A DNA stretch of 9,370 nt from a bacterium (GTDB taxonomy: Bacteria; Sumerlaeota; Sumerlaeia; MVZB01). Made by a program: the position numbers and the translations under genes. Positions 1-6,563 of the stretch are shown here, piece by piece. The notes below the pieces were generated by a model. It was not told where the DNA came from. It made no database searches and saw only the letters and a list, made by a program, of their open reading frames with translations. The stretch is from contig JAMCWS010000079.1 of NCBI GenBank assembly GCA_023480605.1, positions 1 to 9,370 on the forward strand, written 5' to 3'. How positions within the stretch are numbered: position 1 is the first letter of the stretch; each line of letters starts with the position of its first letter.

Positions 1-2
1 AA

Positions 3-1274
3 CAGGCCATCTGCCTGCTGCGCAACCACGCCAGCCTGGCCTTCTGGTGCGGTAACAACGAACTGGGGATGAATTCGGACCCGGCGACGGAATTTCCAGG
101 CAAGAAAATCGCGCGGGATATCAGCGAACCGCTTTGCCGGCGCCTCGACCCCACCCGCCCCTACCGGGTAACCAGCCCATACGGCGGCAACCCCAACAAC
201 TCGCCCCTGGCCGGCGACTGCCATCGCTCGGCCTGGTACGACGCCGATTTCCACCGCTCCGACAAGACCGACTACCGGGAGCGGATCGCCCGGTTGGGGG
301 GGCGGTTCCTGAGCGAATCGGCCGTGCCGGGAGCGCCGCCCAAACATGTGCTGCTTAAATTCATGACCGAGGCCGACCTGGCCGATCCTGGGGGAGCCAT
401 GTGGGAATACCACACCAAGGATAATCCTTACAACGGCATCGACGACCAGACGCACTACCGGATGCTGGAGCGCACGGCCGCGGCGCTCTTCGGCCCGCCG
501 GAGGGCAACGACCGCCGAATCGCCCACATGGAATACGTTCAATACGAGTTCGTGCGCCTCACGACCGAAAGCGTGCGCCGGCGCAAGTTCGACTGCAGCG
601 GCGTGCAGTATTGGATGTATAACGACAACTGGCCGGCCAGCGGGTGGAGCATGATCGACTGGTGGGGCAACGCCAAGGCCGCCTGGCACGCGGCGCGGCG
701 CGCCTTCCAGCCGGTCATCGCCTCGATCGAAGACGCCGGCGACCGGTGGCGCGTCTGGGTGATCAACGACCGTCTGGCGCCGGTGGTGGGCAGCCTGCGA
801 TTGCGCGTCCAGCCTTGGTCGGGGCCGCCGCGCTGGGAGACGCATGTGCCGGTGGCGGTGGCGGCCAATGCGGCGGCGGTGGTCCGCGAACCGACTCGCG
901 CCGAGATCGGCCCGCTCCTCGCGCGCGACGCCGTGCTGGTGGCCGACCTCGACTATGGATGCGCCGGCGATGCGCCGGGCGGCGATCGGGGCGCCGACCG
1001 CGCCTGGTTGTTCGACGGTCTGCCGCGAGAGATGGCCCCGCCGCCGGCACGCCTGCGCGTGAGCGGCCCCACCGAGGGCGCGGCCGGCGAACTGCGCATC
1101 GCCACCGACCATTACGCCCGGGTCGTGACGCTGGCGGCCGACCTGGATTTCGAGGACAACTATTTTGACCTGCTGCCGGGCGAAGAACGAACGATCCGCT
1201 GGGAGAGCCCGGCGGGGCCGCACGCGGGCTCGATACCGGTCACATGTTGGAACAGCGCGGGAGCGACCGCGTAA
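3..1274 (+). CDS. GH2 beta-mannosidase-type glycosidase, 3' part
   Basis: This is the C-terminal 423 residues of a glycoside hydrolase family 2 enzyme. The gene enters the window already open, with its first full codon at base 3, so the N-terminal sugar-binding domain, any signal peptide and the start are not visible. The first residues contain RNHASLAFWCGNNE, the beta-mannosidase form of the GH2 acid/base motif, with the catalytic Glu codon at 60-62. RFLSES at about 303-320 holds the likely nucleophile Glu (315-317), in the place of the usual SEFG motif. Bases 600-668 encode GVQYWMYNDNWP and SGWSMIDWWG, the typical end of the GH2 barrel. The last 200 or so residues look like beta-sandwich domains. 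Such enzymes release beta-D-mannose from non-reducing ends, but substrate is inferred from motif style only. A GH5-type gene follows after 16 bases, probably in the same operon. Confidence 0.9.
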   Translation, partial: QAICLLRNHASLAFWCGNNELGMNSDPATEFPGKKIARDISEPLCRRLDPTRPYRVTSPYGGNPNNSPLAGDCHRSAWYDADFHRSDKTDYRERIARLGGRFLSESAVPGAPPKHVLLKFMTEADLADPGGAMWEYHTKDNPYNGIDDQTHYRMLERTAAALFGPPEGNDRRIAHMEYVQYEFVRLTTESVRRRKFDCSGVQYWMYNDNWPASGWSMIDWWGNAKAAWHAARRAFQPVIASIEDAGDRWRVWVINDRLAPVVGSLRLRVQPWSGPPRWETHVPVAVAANAAAVVREPTRAEIGPLLARDAVLVADLDYGCAGDAPGGDRGADRAWLFDGLPREMAPPPARLRVSGPTEGAAGELRIATDHYARVVTLAADLDFEDNYFDLLPGEERTIRWESPAGPHAGSIPVTCWNSAGATA

Positions 1275-1276
1275 AA

Positions 1277-1283
1277 GGGGAGG
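1277..1283 (+). promoter_or_regulatory. Ribosome binding site of the GH5-type gene
   Basis: GGGGAGG lies 7 bases before the ATG at 1291 and just after the stop of the upstream glycosidase. It decides the start: the reading frame stays open back to 1165, but that extension lies inside the GH2 gene and has no comparable site. It also puts a signal peptide at the N-terminus. Confidence 0.8.
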
Positions 1284-1290
1284 CGGCACG

Positions 1291-2580
1291 ATGAAACGCC
1301 GTGACATTTTGGCTGGAATGGTTGGCTTGGCGGGGGGCTTGATGGCCGGGCGGCCGACGAGGGCGGCCGATCGCGCCACGACCGCCACGACGGCGACCGT
1401 TCCGGGAGCGGCGACTCCGGAATCGACCGGTTTCGCCGCGTCGCCGGGCCTGGGCGTCGCCGGGGGATGGTTCGTGAAGGGCGGCCGGCCCGTGCGCGCC
1501 ATCGGCATCAACTACTTCAGCGCCTTCATCCGCCGGATCGGCAGCGAGGGGCGCCCGCCCGACCCGGCCGACATGAGTTGGAAAGAGGGGTTCGCCGTCC
1601 TGCGTGGCCACGGCATCCCCTTCATCCGCTTCAACGCCGGCGGCTTCTGGCCGGCCGACTGGGCGCTTTACCGCAAGGACCGGCCGCGCTATTTCGGCCT
1701 CATGGACGAGTTCGTGGCCGAAGCCGAGCGCCGCGGCCTGGGCCTCATCCCCAGCCTGTTCTGGTATTTTTCAACCGTGCCCGACTTGGCGAGCGAGCCG
1801 CTCAGCGAGTGGGGCAACCCCGCCAGCCGCACCCATGCCCTCATGCGGACCTACGTGGATGAAATGGTGGGGCGTTACCGCAACTCGGCGGCCCTCTGGG
1901 GTTGGGAATTCGGCAATGAATACCTGCTCGAGGCCGACCTGCCGGGAGCCGATCAGGGCCGGGGGCGCGTCGTTCCGCGCCTGGGCACGCCGGCCGCGCG
2001 CACCGCGCGCGACAAGATCCGCCGCCCCGCCGTCATGACCGCCTACCGGACCTTCGGCGAGGCGGTACGCAAACTCGACCCGGCCCGACCGCTCTTCACC
2101 GGCGACTCGCTGCCCCGCACCGCCGCATGGCACAACCTTCACGAAGCCTCGTGGACGCCCGACACGCGGAATCAATGGACCGAAATGCTGCTGGCCGACA
2201 ACCCCGACCCGATCGACACGCTCTCGGGCCACGTCTACTGGCCCGAGGCCGACGGCAAGCAACACAACGGCCCGGCGGGACTGGATCCGCTCGGGATCAT
2301 CGCTTACTGCGCCGGCGTGGCGCACAAAGCGGGCAAGCCGTTGTTTATCGGCGAGTTCGGCCCCGCGCCGGGCGCGTCGGCGGGCAGCGAGGCGCGCCGA
2401 ACCCAGTTCGAGGCGCTCCTGGCGGCGATCGAGAAGAACGACGTCGGCCTGGCGGCGTTGTGGAACTTCGACCTGCCAAGCCAGCCGGTCATGATAATCA
2501 CGGCCGACAACCATAATGCCTTCATGCTCAAGGCGCTGGGGGAGGCCAACGCGCGGGTGGGGGGGACGCTGGCGAAATAA
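1291..2580 (+). CDS. Exported GH5/clan GH-A type glycoside hydrolase
   Basis: This 429-residue protein looks like a retaining (beta/alpha)8-barrel glycosidase of the GH5 or mannanase/cellulase type. It starts MKRRDILAGMVGLAGG, a twin-arginine-like signal (RR, hydrophobic core, possible cleavage near TRA-AD at 24-26), followed by a Thr/Ala-rich linker to about residue 45. The catalytic barrel runs from about 60 to 425. WGWEFGNE at 203-210 ends in the expected acid/base Glu210 after Asn209. SGHVYW at 312-317 gives His314 and Tyr316. LFIGEFG at 351-357 holds the likely nucleophile Glu355. IRFN has Arg113, and Trp391 closes the site. All clan GH-A landmarks are present, so the enzyme should be active. 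Substrate cannot be read from the sequence, but pairing with a GH2 beta-mannosidase suggests a beta-mannan or glucomannan fragment. It may be periplasmic or cell-surface. Assignment to another GH-A family is possible. Confidence 0.88.
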   Translation: MKRRDILAGMVGLAGGLMAGRPTRAADRATTATTATVPGAATPESTGFAASPGLGVAGGWFVKGGRPVRAIGINYFSAFIRRIGSEGRPPDPADMSWKEGFAVLRGHGIPFIRFNAGGFWPADWALYRKDRPRYFGLMDEFVAEAERRGLGLIPSLFWYFSTVPDLASEPLSEWGNPASRTHALMRTYVDEMVGRYRNSAALWGWEFGNEYLLEADLPGADQGRGRVVPRLGTPAARTARDKIRRPAVMTAYRTFGEAVRKLDPARPLFTGDSLPRTAAWHNLHEASWTPDTRNQWTEMLLADNPDPIDTLSGHVYWPEADGKQHNGPAGLDPLGIIAYCAGVAHKAGKPLFIGEFGPAPGASAGSEARRTQFEALLAAIEKNDVGLAALWNFDLPSQPVMIITADNHNAFMLKALGEANARVGGTLAK

Positions 2581-2587
2581 CGGATTA

Positions 2588-2620
2588 CCCGCAACGGTGG
2601 AGAACGGCGGGATTATATTC
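2588..2620 (+). terminator. Possible weak terminator between convergent genes
   Basis: CCCGC at 2588-2592 can pair with GCGGG at 2607-2611 across a 14-base loop, followed by ATTATATTC. It sits in the 39 bases between the stop of the GH5-type gene and the stop of the reductase gene on the other strand, where a terminator is expected. The stem is only 5 pairs and the tail is A/T-rich rather than a pure T run, so this is tentative. Confidence 0.3.
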
Positions 2621-3612
2621 TATACTTCCAAGTTCAGCCATTGTGCTTCCGCATCGGTCAACTTGATTTCCGTGGCCTGGATGCAGGATGCGAGTTCGCG
2701 TTCATCGCGAGCGCCCACGATCGGCGCCAACGGAAAAGGCTTGTGGAGCAACCAGGCCAGTGCAATCTGCGTCGCCGTATAACCTCCCTTGTTCTTTCCC
2801 ATTTCTGTGGCCCGCCGCAACCGTTCGAGATTATCGTCCGTTGAATATATCTCGATCATTCGCGCCGCGAAGGGATCTCGATCCCGCTGGTTCGGGTCAT
2901 TCAATTGCATACTATATCGGCCGGTGAAGAAGCCTCGGGCCTGAGCCGACCAAACGATGAGGGGTATTCGGGTTCGTTCATGCCATTTTTCGCCGGATTG
3001 GTCAACTGATACCAAGCCGGGATAAAACGGACCGGTCGGCACAGCCAGACTAAGGTTATTACTTACCGCGGCGATACCTTTCAGACCGTGCGCGCGGGCA
3101 TATTCATTGGCTTCAGCGATTCGGTGGTATTCCCAGTTGGAGACACCCGCGGCCCGTATGCGGCCCCGTGCCAATTCCTTATTCAGATACTCGATGATGT
3201 CGCCCGCGGCCACCATGGGACTGTCCCGGTGGAGGAGATACAAGTCGACAGAATCGGTCCGAAGGCGTTCCAGACTTGCGGTTAATTCCCGTTCAAGGGT
3301 TGGGGCGAAATCCTCCGGACTCAAGCCATAGTACTTGCCTTGGCCCCCTTTTGTAATCAACACGATCTGGCCGCGGTCCTTTCGCGCTTCCAACCACAGC
3401 CCGATGACTTGTTCGCTTTCACCGTAATCGCGAGCGGTATCAATCAGCGTGCCGCCCGCCTCCGCAAAGGAGTCGAGAATGTTGAAACATGTATCCTTGG
3501 CTTTCAATTGGTAAAACGCCGTGCCGAGGGCCAGGCTGGAGACCTTTTTCCGAACACCCTCAATCGTGATTTCAGTGGCGTTTTTCATCGCGTCCACGGC
3601 CCTCCCGTTCAT
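2620..3612 (-). CDS. Aldo/keto reductase
   Basis: This NAD(P)H-dependent aldo/keto reductase barrel has 330 residues from the ATG at 3612. The family tetrad is intact: Asp58 and Tyr63 in LIDTARDYGESE, Lys88 in LITKGG and His128 in LYLLHRD. GVSNW at 156-160 and the later PIVGARDEREL match the cofactor-binding regions of the family. Such enzymes reduce sugar or other carbonyls to alcohols, or the reverse; the substrate is unknown. The start overlaps the stop of the isomerase gene as ATGA (3609-3612), which suggests translational coupling. An alternative ATG at 3588 (giving MKNATEITIEG) has GGGAGGG 11 bases upstream (3600-3606) and better fits the usual N-terminus of the family, so the true start may be there. 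The gene is lower in GC than the transporter and glycosidase genes: one sampled 60-base line gave 52%. Confidence 0.93.
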   Translation of the reverse strand: MNGRAVDAMKNATEITIEGVRKKVSSLALGTAFYQLKAKDTCFNILDSFAEAGGTLIDTARDYGESEQVIGLWLEARKDRGQIVLITKGGQGKYYGLSPEDFAPTLERELTASLERLRTDSVDLYLLHRDSPMVAAGDIIEYLNKELARGRIRAAGVSNWEYHRIAEANEYARAHGLKGIAAVSNNLSLAVPTGPFYPGLVSVDQSGEKWHERTRIPLIVWSAQARGFFTGRYSMQLNDPNQRDRDPFAARMIEIYSTDDNLERLRRATEMGKNKGGYTATQIALAWLLHKPFPLAPIVGARDERELASCIQATEIKLTDAEAQWLNLEV

Positions 3613-4451
3613 GTTTCGGGCGATTCATCGTATTGCCGCAAGTATCGGTTCAGTATCCTCAGGTCGTTCCGGGCCGTTTGCCCGGGATGCGTGCGACTTT
3701 CCGGTCCCAGACATTCAATGGAGAGATAGCCGTCATAATTCGACTTCCGCAACAGCCGAATGATTTCGGCGTAGTCGGTCATCCCTGTATCCAGGGCCTG
3801 AAAATGCCAGCCGCCGCCTGAATCGATATACCCATTCTTAAGATGCGTGTGAACGATGCGTCCCTGCAGTTGTGCGATAACCTCCGGCATATTTTCGCCG
3901 GCAAAACGCAAATTCGAGAAATCAACGGTAAGGCCGACGCAATCCTCCGGCGACATATCGAGCAGCCGTTTGGACGAAGCCAAGGTGTCGGTAAGCTGTC
4001 GCATATGAGTTTCAAATGCGAGCTTCACGCCGGCCTTTCTGGCATTTATCGCAAGTTTGTCGATGGCCTCCGCGAGATGCCGCCAATGCTCTTCCTCTCC
4101 ATGGAACGAATCGGGCGGCCCCGGGGTTAACTTGATTATCCGCGTCTGGAACAATGGCGCCAAGGCGATAAATGTGGCTGCCATTTCGACCTGTTGTTGG
4201 AGTTGCGCGCCGTCGGTGAAATTGTTGAAAAGCGACAGGGCTGACACCGCTAAACCGGCACGCCGGATCTCCGTCGCCACTTCTTCCGGATGGCCGATTG
4301 CTGTTTCATAGTTCAGGTGAGGGGATGCGCATGCGAGTTCGATAGCCTCGAAGCCGGCGTCGGCCGTTGCCTGGATTGCCTCCGCAAGTGGCAGGGCGAA
4401 CAGGCTTTGGCTAAAGAGAGAGACTTTCATCTTACCCGTAATCCAATTCAT
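3609..4451 (-). CDS. Sugar phosphate isomerase/epimerase-like TIM barrel
   Basis: This 280-residue protein of the AP-endonuclease-2/xylose-isomerase-like TIM-barrel family is a normal length for the group. The likely metal ligands are in place: Glu147 in LAFETH, Asp177 in LTVDFSN, His203 in VHTHLKN and Glu246 in LSIECLG. Relatives isomerise or epimerise sugars, keto-sugars or inositol derivatives, and some cleave 3-keto glycosides; which applies here cannot be told. There is no signal peptide, so it should be cytoplasmic. The stop overlaps the start of the aldo/keto reductase by 4 bases, so the two are probably made together and act on one pathway. The ATG at 4451 lacks a clear ribosome binding site. 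The Met at residue 8 (ATG ending at 4430, MKVSLFSQ) is a typical family start and may be the real one. GC is low compared with the transporter: one sampled line gave 55%. Confidence 0.9.
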   Translation of the reverse strand: MNWITGKMKVSLFSQSLFALPLAEAIQATADAGFEAIELACASPHLNYETAIGHPEEVATEIRRAGLAVSALSLFNNFTDGAQLQQQVEMAATFIALAPLFQTRIIKLTPGPPDSFHGEEEHWRHLAEAIDKLAINARKAGVKLAFETHMRQLTDTLASSKRLLDMSPEDCVGLTVDFSNLRFAGENMPEVIAQLQGRIVHTHLKNGYIDSGGGWHFQALDTGMTDYAEIIRLLRKSNYDGYLSIECLGPESRTHPGQTARNDLRILNRYLRQYDESPET

Positions 4452-4470
4452 AAACGGATGTATGCCGTTT
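4452..4470. promoter_or_regulatory. Inverted repeat just upstream of the isomerase gene, possible operator
   Basis: AAACGG (4452-4457) and CCGTTT (4465-4470) form a perfect 6-base inverted repeat with a 7-base spacer ATGTATG. It touches the first possible start codon of the isomerase/reductase unit, where a repressor site would act. No matching regulator gene is in the window, and a 6-base palindrome can occur by chance. Confidence 0.3.
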
Positions 4471-4492
4471 CACCCATGCCGGCCGTTGTCTT

Positions 4493-4502
4493 TATAATAC
4501 CA
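4493..4502 (-). promoter_or_regulatory. Possible extended -10 element for the isomerase/reductase unit
   Basis: Read on the - strand, this is TGGTATTATA: TGG directly before TATTAT, five of six matches to the -10 consensus in extended form. It lies about 42 bases upstream of the ATG at 4451, with the inverted repeat at 4452-4470 downstream of the expected transcription start. There is no convincing -35 hexamer. The identical 10-mer recurs at 4684-4693, which fits a repeat as well as a promoter. Confidence 0.25.
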
Positions 4503-4609
4503 ACCTTTCGTTTCTTGCACTGACGCCAAGATTTTCAGGAAACTCCAGCGGATTCAGCATTGCCGGCTTTCTACTGGGCGGTCCATCGCGTAACGATGTT
4601 TTTTGATGC

Positions 4610-4623
4610 CAAGCTGAAGCTTG
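4610..4623. repeat. Small hairpin repeat CAAGCT/AGCTTG, copy 1
   Basis: CAAGCTGAAGCTTG is a perfect 6-base inverted repeat around GA. The same arms recur at 4804-4817 with GT in the centre. It lies 117 bases after one TATAATACCA motif. No T run follows the stem on either strand, so it is not an evident intrinsic terminator; a REP-like dispersed element is more likely. Confidence 0.5.
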
Positions 4624-4654
4624 AACTCCAACCAGGATTTGCGGCATTTTGGTT

Positions 4655-4667
4655 GCGGCTCCGCCGC
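4655..4667. repeat. GC-rich hairpin GCGGC-TCC-GCCGC
   Basis: This is a perfect 5-base stem with a 3-base loop in the intergenic gap, flanked by GGTT and GCTGTGCC. It has no adjoining T run. It fits the small palindromic repeat pieces seen elsewhere in this gap. Confidence 0.4.
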
Positions 4668-4705
4668 GCTGTGCCTCTGTATGTATAATACCAGTCTTCA
4701 CGCTT

Positions 4706-4720
4706 TCCGCGAATCGCGGA
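4706..4720. repeat. Hairpin TCCGCG-AAT-CGCGGA
   Basis: This is a perfect 6-base stem with an AAT loop, extendable by one T-G wobble and one T-A pair to 4704-4722. It lies 15 bases after the second TATAATACCA. There is no T run on either side, so a terminator role is not supported. Confidence 0.4.
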
Positions 4721-4803
4721 GACTCGTTCGTGATCACCGGCGATGCGGAGAGATGTGATCGATTTTTCATCTTCGCACCTTCGCGCATTTGCGAGACGAA
4801 TGT

Positions 4804-4817
4804 CAAGCTGTAGCTTG
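4804..4817. repeat. Small hairpin repeat CAAGCT/AGCTTG, copy 2
   Basis: CAAGCTGTAGCTTG is a perfect 6-base inverted repeat around GT, sharing both arms with the copy at 4610-4623. It lies 120 bases after the second TATAATACCA, almost the spacing of the first pair. It is 29 bases past the stop of the MalG-type permease gene, so it could shape the end of that transcript. Confidence 0.5.
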
Positions 4818-4845
4818 GATTATTCGAAAAGCGGCGTTGGACGTT

Positions 4846-6501
4846 TCAGGCTTTCATGCCCGTCAGGGTGATGCCCTCGATGAAGTAGCGCTGGGCGAAA
4901 AAGAAAATGATGATGATCGGCATCGTCATGATGAACGAGCCGGCCATCGTCAGGGCCGGGTTGCTCGAGGTCATCGTCGAGAACGCGAACAACCCGAATG
5001 CCAGCGGATAAAGCCGCTGGTCGGCGATGTAGATCAGCGGCCCCATGAAGTTGTTCCAGGCGCCCATGAAGGTCCAGATGGCGATGACGGCCAGGGTGGG
5101 CTTCATGAGCGGCAACATGATATGCCAGTAGATACGGAAGTAACTGCAGCCGTCGATGTAGGCCGCGTCCTCCAGGTCCTTGGGCACGCCCTTGAGATAC
5201 TGGCGCAGCAGGAAGACGTAGAACGGCGCGGCGAAGGCCGCCCCCAGCCACAGCGGCACGAGCGTGTTGTAGAATCCCAGCGTCTTCCAGATAAGAAAAC
5301 CCGGTATGAGGGTCACCTGCGCGGGGATCATCATCGTGGCCAGCATGAGGATGAAGCAGAAGTCGCGCCCCGGCCAGCGCAGGCGCGTGATCGAGTAAGC
5401 CACCAGCGAGCATGACAGCATCGTCAGCGTGATGTTAAGGATCACCAGGTAGAGGCTTGTGGCGGTGTAGCGCCAGACGTCCATGAAGGCCAGCGTGCGG
5501 TAGAAATTGTTGTTGATCTTGGACCACCAGGCTTGCAGCGCGTTGCTGCGGCGTGTTTCGAAAATGACCTTGAGCTTGTGCGGATCGCTCTCGTATTGCG
5601 GCCCGCGGTCGATCTCCTTAAGGTGGGTCCAGAACTTGATCTTGTTGGTATCGTCCTCCGGGCCGGGTTCCTGCCACTGGCCGATGGCGGCCCAGTCGTA
5701 GTTGGCGAACGCCGTCGGCCGCACCGCCTCGTAGAGCGCGCCCAACTTTTCGACGTGGCAATAAAGGCGGTGCCAGTTGTCGTCGGGCCGGGCGTAAAGG
5801 CGCAGGCGCTGCAATTCGTGGACGTCGAAGCTGGTCGTGAAGGTCTGCTCGAGCCGCCAGTGGTCGCCCTTGCTGAAATCGTAACTGGCGTAGGCGCAGG
5901 GCGTGGCGCGGTCCTTGCCGTCGACGAGCCTCAGCACCTCGGGTGTTTTGTTCACGAAGCGCTGGGAAAACGGCACCCCCGCGCCCAGTTCCTGCTCCTG
6001 GAATTGATTCGAACGGATGCGCAACTGGCCGATCATCAGGATGCGGTAGACCCGGTCGAAAATGGCGCGCAGGTTTTCGAAGGTCGCCTGTTTGCGCGCC
6101 TCGCGCTCGATGGCCGCCGGGCCCGCTTCCCAGACCGACGGCGGCAGCACCTGCTCGAGCTTACGGGCGAAGCCGCGCGTCAACTCGGCGATGACTTCTT
6201 TTTCGTCGATGCCCGGGGGGATGGGATACTTGGCGTCGCGCACGACCTTACCGATCAGGGCCAGGTGGGGGCGCGTCAGGTCGGTGACGGCGTAACGATA
6301 CTCGTGGTGGTCGATGAAGGGCGAGCGCGGCTTGTGGTTGGGCGTGCCCGGCAGCAGCTCGAACTTTTCCGTGAACAACTCCGAGTCGACCTTGGCGCTG
6401 GTCATCACCATCCAGATGAACGGAAAAGAAAAGAGGAGCGAACCCGCGATTAGAAGCAGGTAGGCGCCCAGTCGGAGGCTGCGGTATTTTCCAGCTTGCA
6501 T
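4846..6501 (-). CDS. MalG-type ABC sugar permease with a large periplasmic insert
   Basis: This is an inner-membrane subunit of a carbohydrate ABC importer with 551 residues, against roughly 280-300 for normal MalG-type proteins. The first membrane segment (about 11-33, ending FPFIWMVMTS) is typical. The remaining five segments lie at about 345-368, 380-403, 414-432, 465-490 and 516-536. The EAA loop that contacts the ATPase is at about 444-463 (EDAAYIDGCSYFRIYW, then LP). Residues about 51-330 are an added soluble domain between segments 1 and 2, which should face the periplasm. It has a charged helical first half and a second half that looks beta-rich (LRLYARPDDNWHRLYC). An in-frame TAA 18 bases upstream fixes the ATG. 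GAGAGG at 6520-6525 is 18 bases away, too far for a standard site. The gene follows the binding protein/MalF fusion by 62 bases. No ATPase gene is in the window. Confidence 0.93.
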   Translation of the reverse strand: MQAGKYRSLRLGAYLLLIAGSLLFSFPFIWMVMTSAKVDSELFTEKFELLPGTPNHKPRSPFIDHHEYRYAVTDLTRPHLALIGKVVRDAKYPIPPGIDEKEVIAELTRGFARKLEQVLPPSVWEAGPAAIEREARKQATFENLRAIFDRVYRILMIGQLRIRSNQFQEQELGAGVPFSQRFVNKTPEVLRLVDGKDRATPCAYASYDFSKGDHWRLEQTFTTSFDVHELQRLRLYARPDDNWHRLYCHVEKLGALYEAVRPTAFANYDWAAIGQWQEPGPEDDTNKIKFWTHLKEIDRGPQYESDPHKLKVIFETRRSNALQAWWSKINNNFYRTLAFMDVWRYTATSLYLVILNITLTMLSCSLVAYSITRLRWPGRDFCFILMLATMMIPAQVTLIPGFLIWKTLGFYNTLVPLWLGAAFAAPFYVFLLRQYLKGVPKDLEDAAYIDGCSYFRIYWHIMLPLMKPTLAVIAIWTFMGAWNNFMGPLIYIADQRLYPLAFGLFAFSTMTSSNPALTMAGSFIMTMPIIIIFFFAQRYFIEGITLTGMKA

Positions 6502-6563
6502 GGTTGTTGTCGGTGCTTACCTCTCGATGGCTTCGTTGTTCGGCCGGACGGGCGGCCCTTGCC

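Larger units (their letters stand above)
4452..4845. other. Non-coding gap rich in small inverted repeats
   Basis: These 394 bases separate the MalG-type permease from the isomerase/reductase pair. A 104-residue reading frame on the - strand (4492-4806) has no recognisable domain and runs through several hairpins, so it is not called as a gene. The stretch holds two copies of TATAATACCA (4493, 4684), two CAAGCT/AGCTTG hairpins (4610, 4804), a GCGGC/GCCGC hairpin (4655), a TCCGCG/CGCGGA hairpin (4706), and degenerate GCGAAG-type short repeats near 4769-4797. Motifs of this style resemble the dispersed intergenic repeats of large environmental genomes. The gap is long enough for the downstream pair to have its own promoter. 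Confidence 0.6.

Noticed and set aside
1165..1290. An upstream extension of the GH5-type gene into the GH2 gene
   Set aside because: The extension overlaps the GH2 coding sequence in another frame, is Arg-rich, and would bury the twin-arginine signal; the site GGGGAGG supports the ATG at 1291.
1771..2514. A 247-residue open frame on the - strand opposite the GH5-type gene
   Set aside because: It is a shadow of the well-supported GH5-type gene, rich in Arg and Val, with no domain.
4684..4689. Perfect TATAAT on the + strand (also at 4493-4498), as a possible promoter
   Set aside because: No gene on the + strand follows either copy, and no TTGACA-like hexamer sits 16-18 bases upstream. They are better treated as part of a repeated motif.
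4732..4768. GATCAC (4732-4737) and GTGATC (4755-4760) followed by a T run, as a + strand terminator
   Set aside because: No + strand transcript is expected here, the loop is 17 bases and the stem is only 6 pairs with modest GC.
4492..4806. A 104-residue open frame on the - strand in the intergenic gap
   Set aside because: It is built from hairpin and repeat motifs, has no family features and lacks a clear ribosome binding site. It looks like repeat-derived open frame.
5533..6453. A 306-residue open frame on the + strand opposite the MalG-type insert
   Set aside because: It is an antisense shadow in GC-rich DNA, with no recognisable domain. The - strand frame runs continuously into clear permease motifs.
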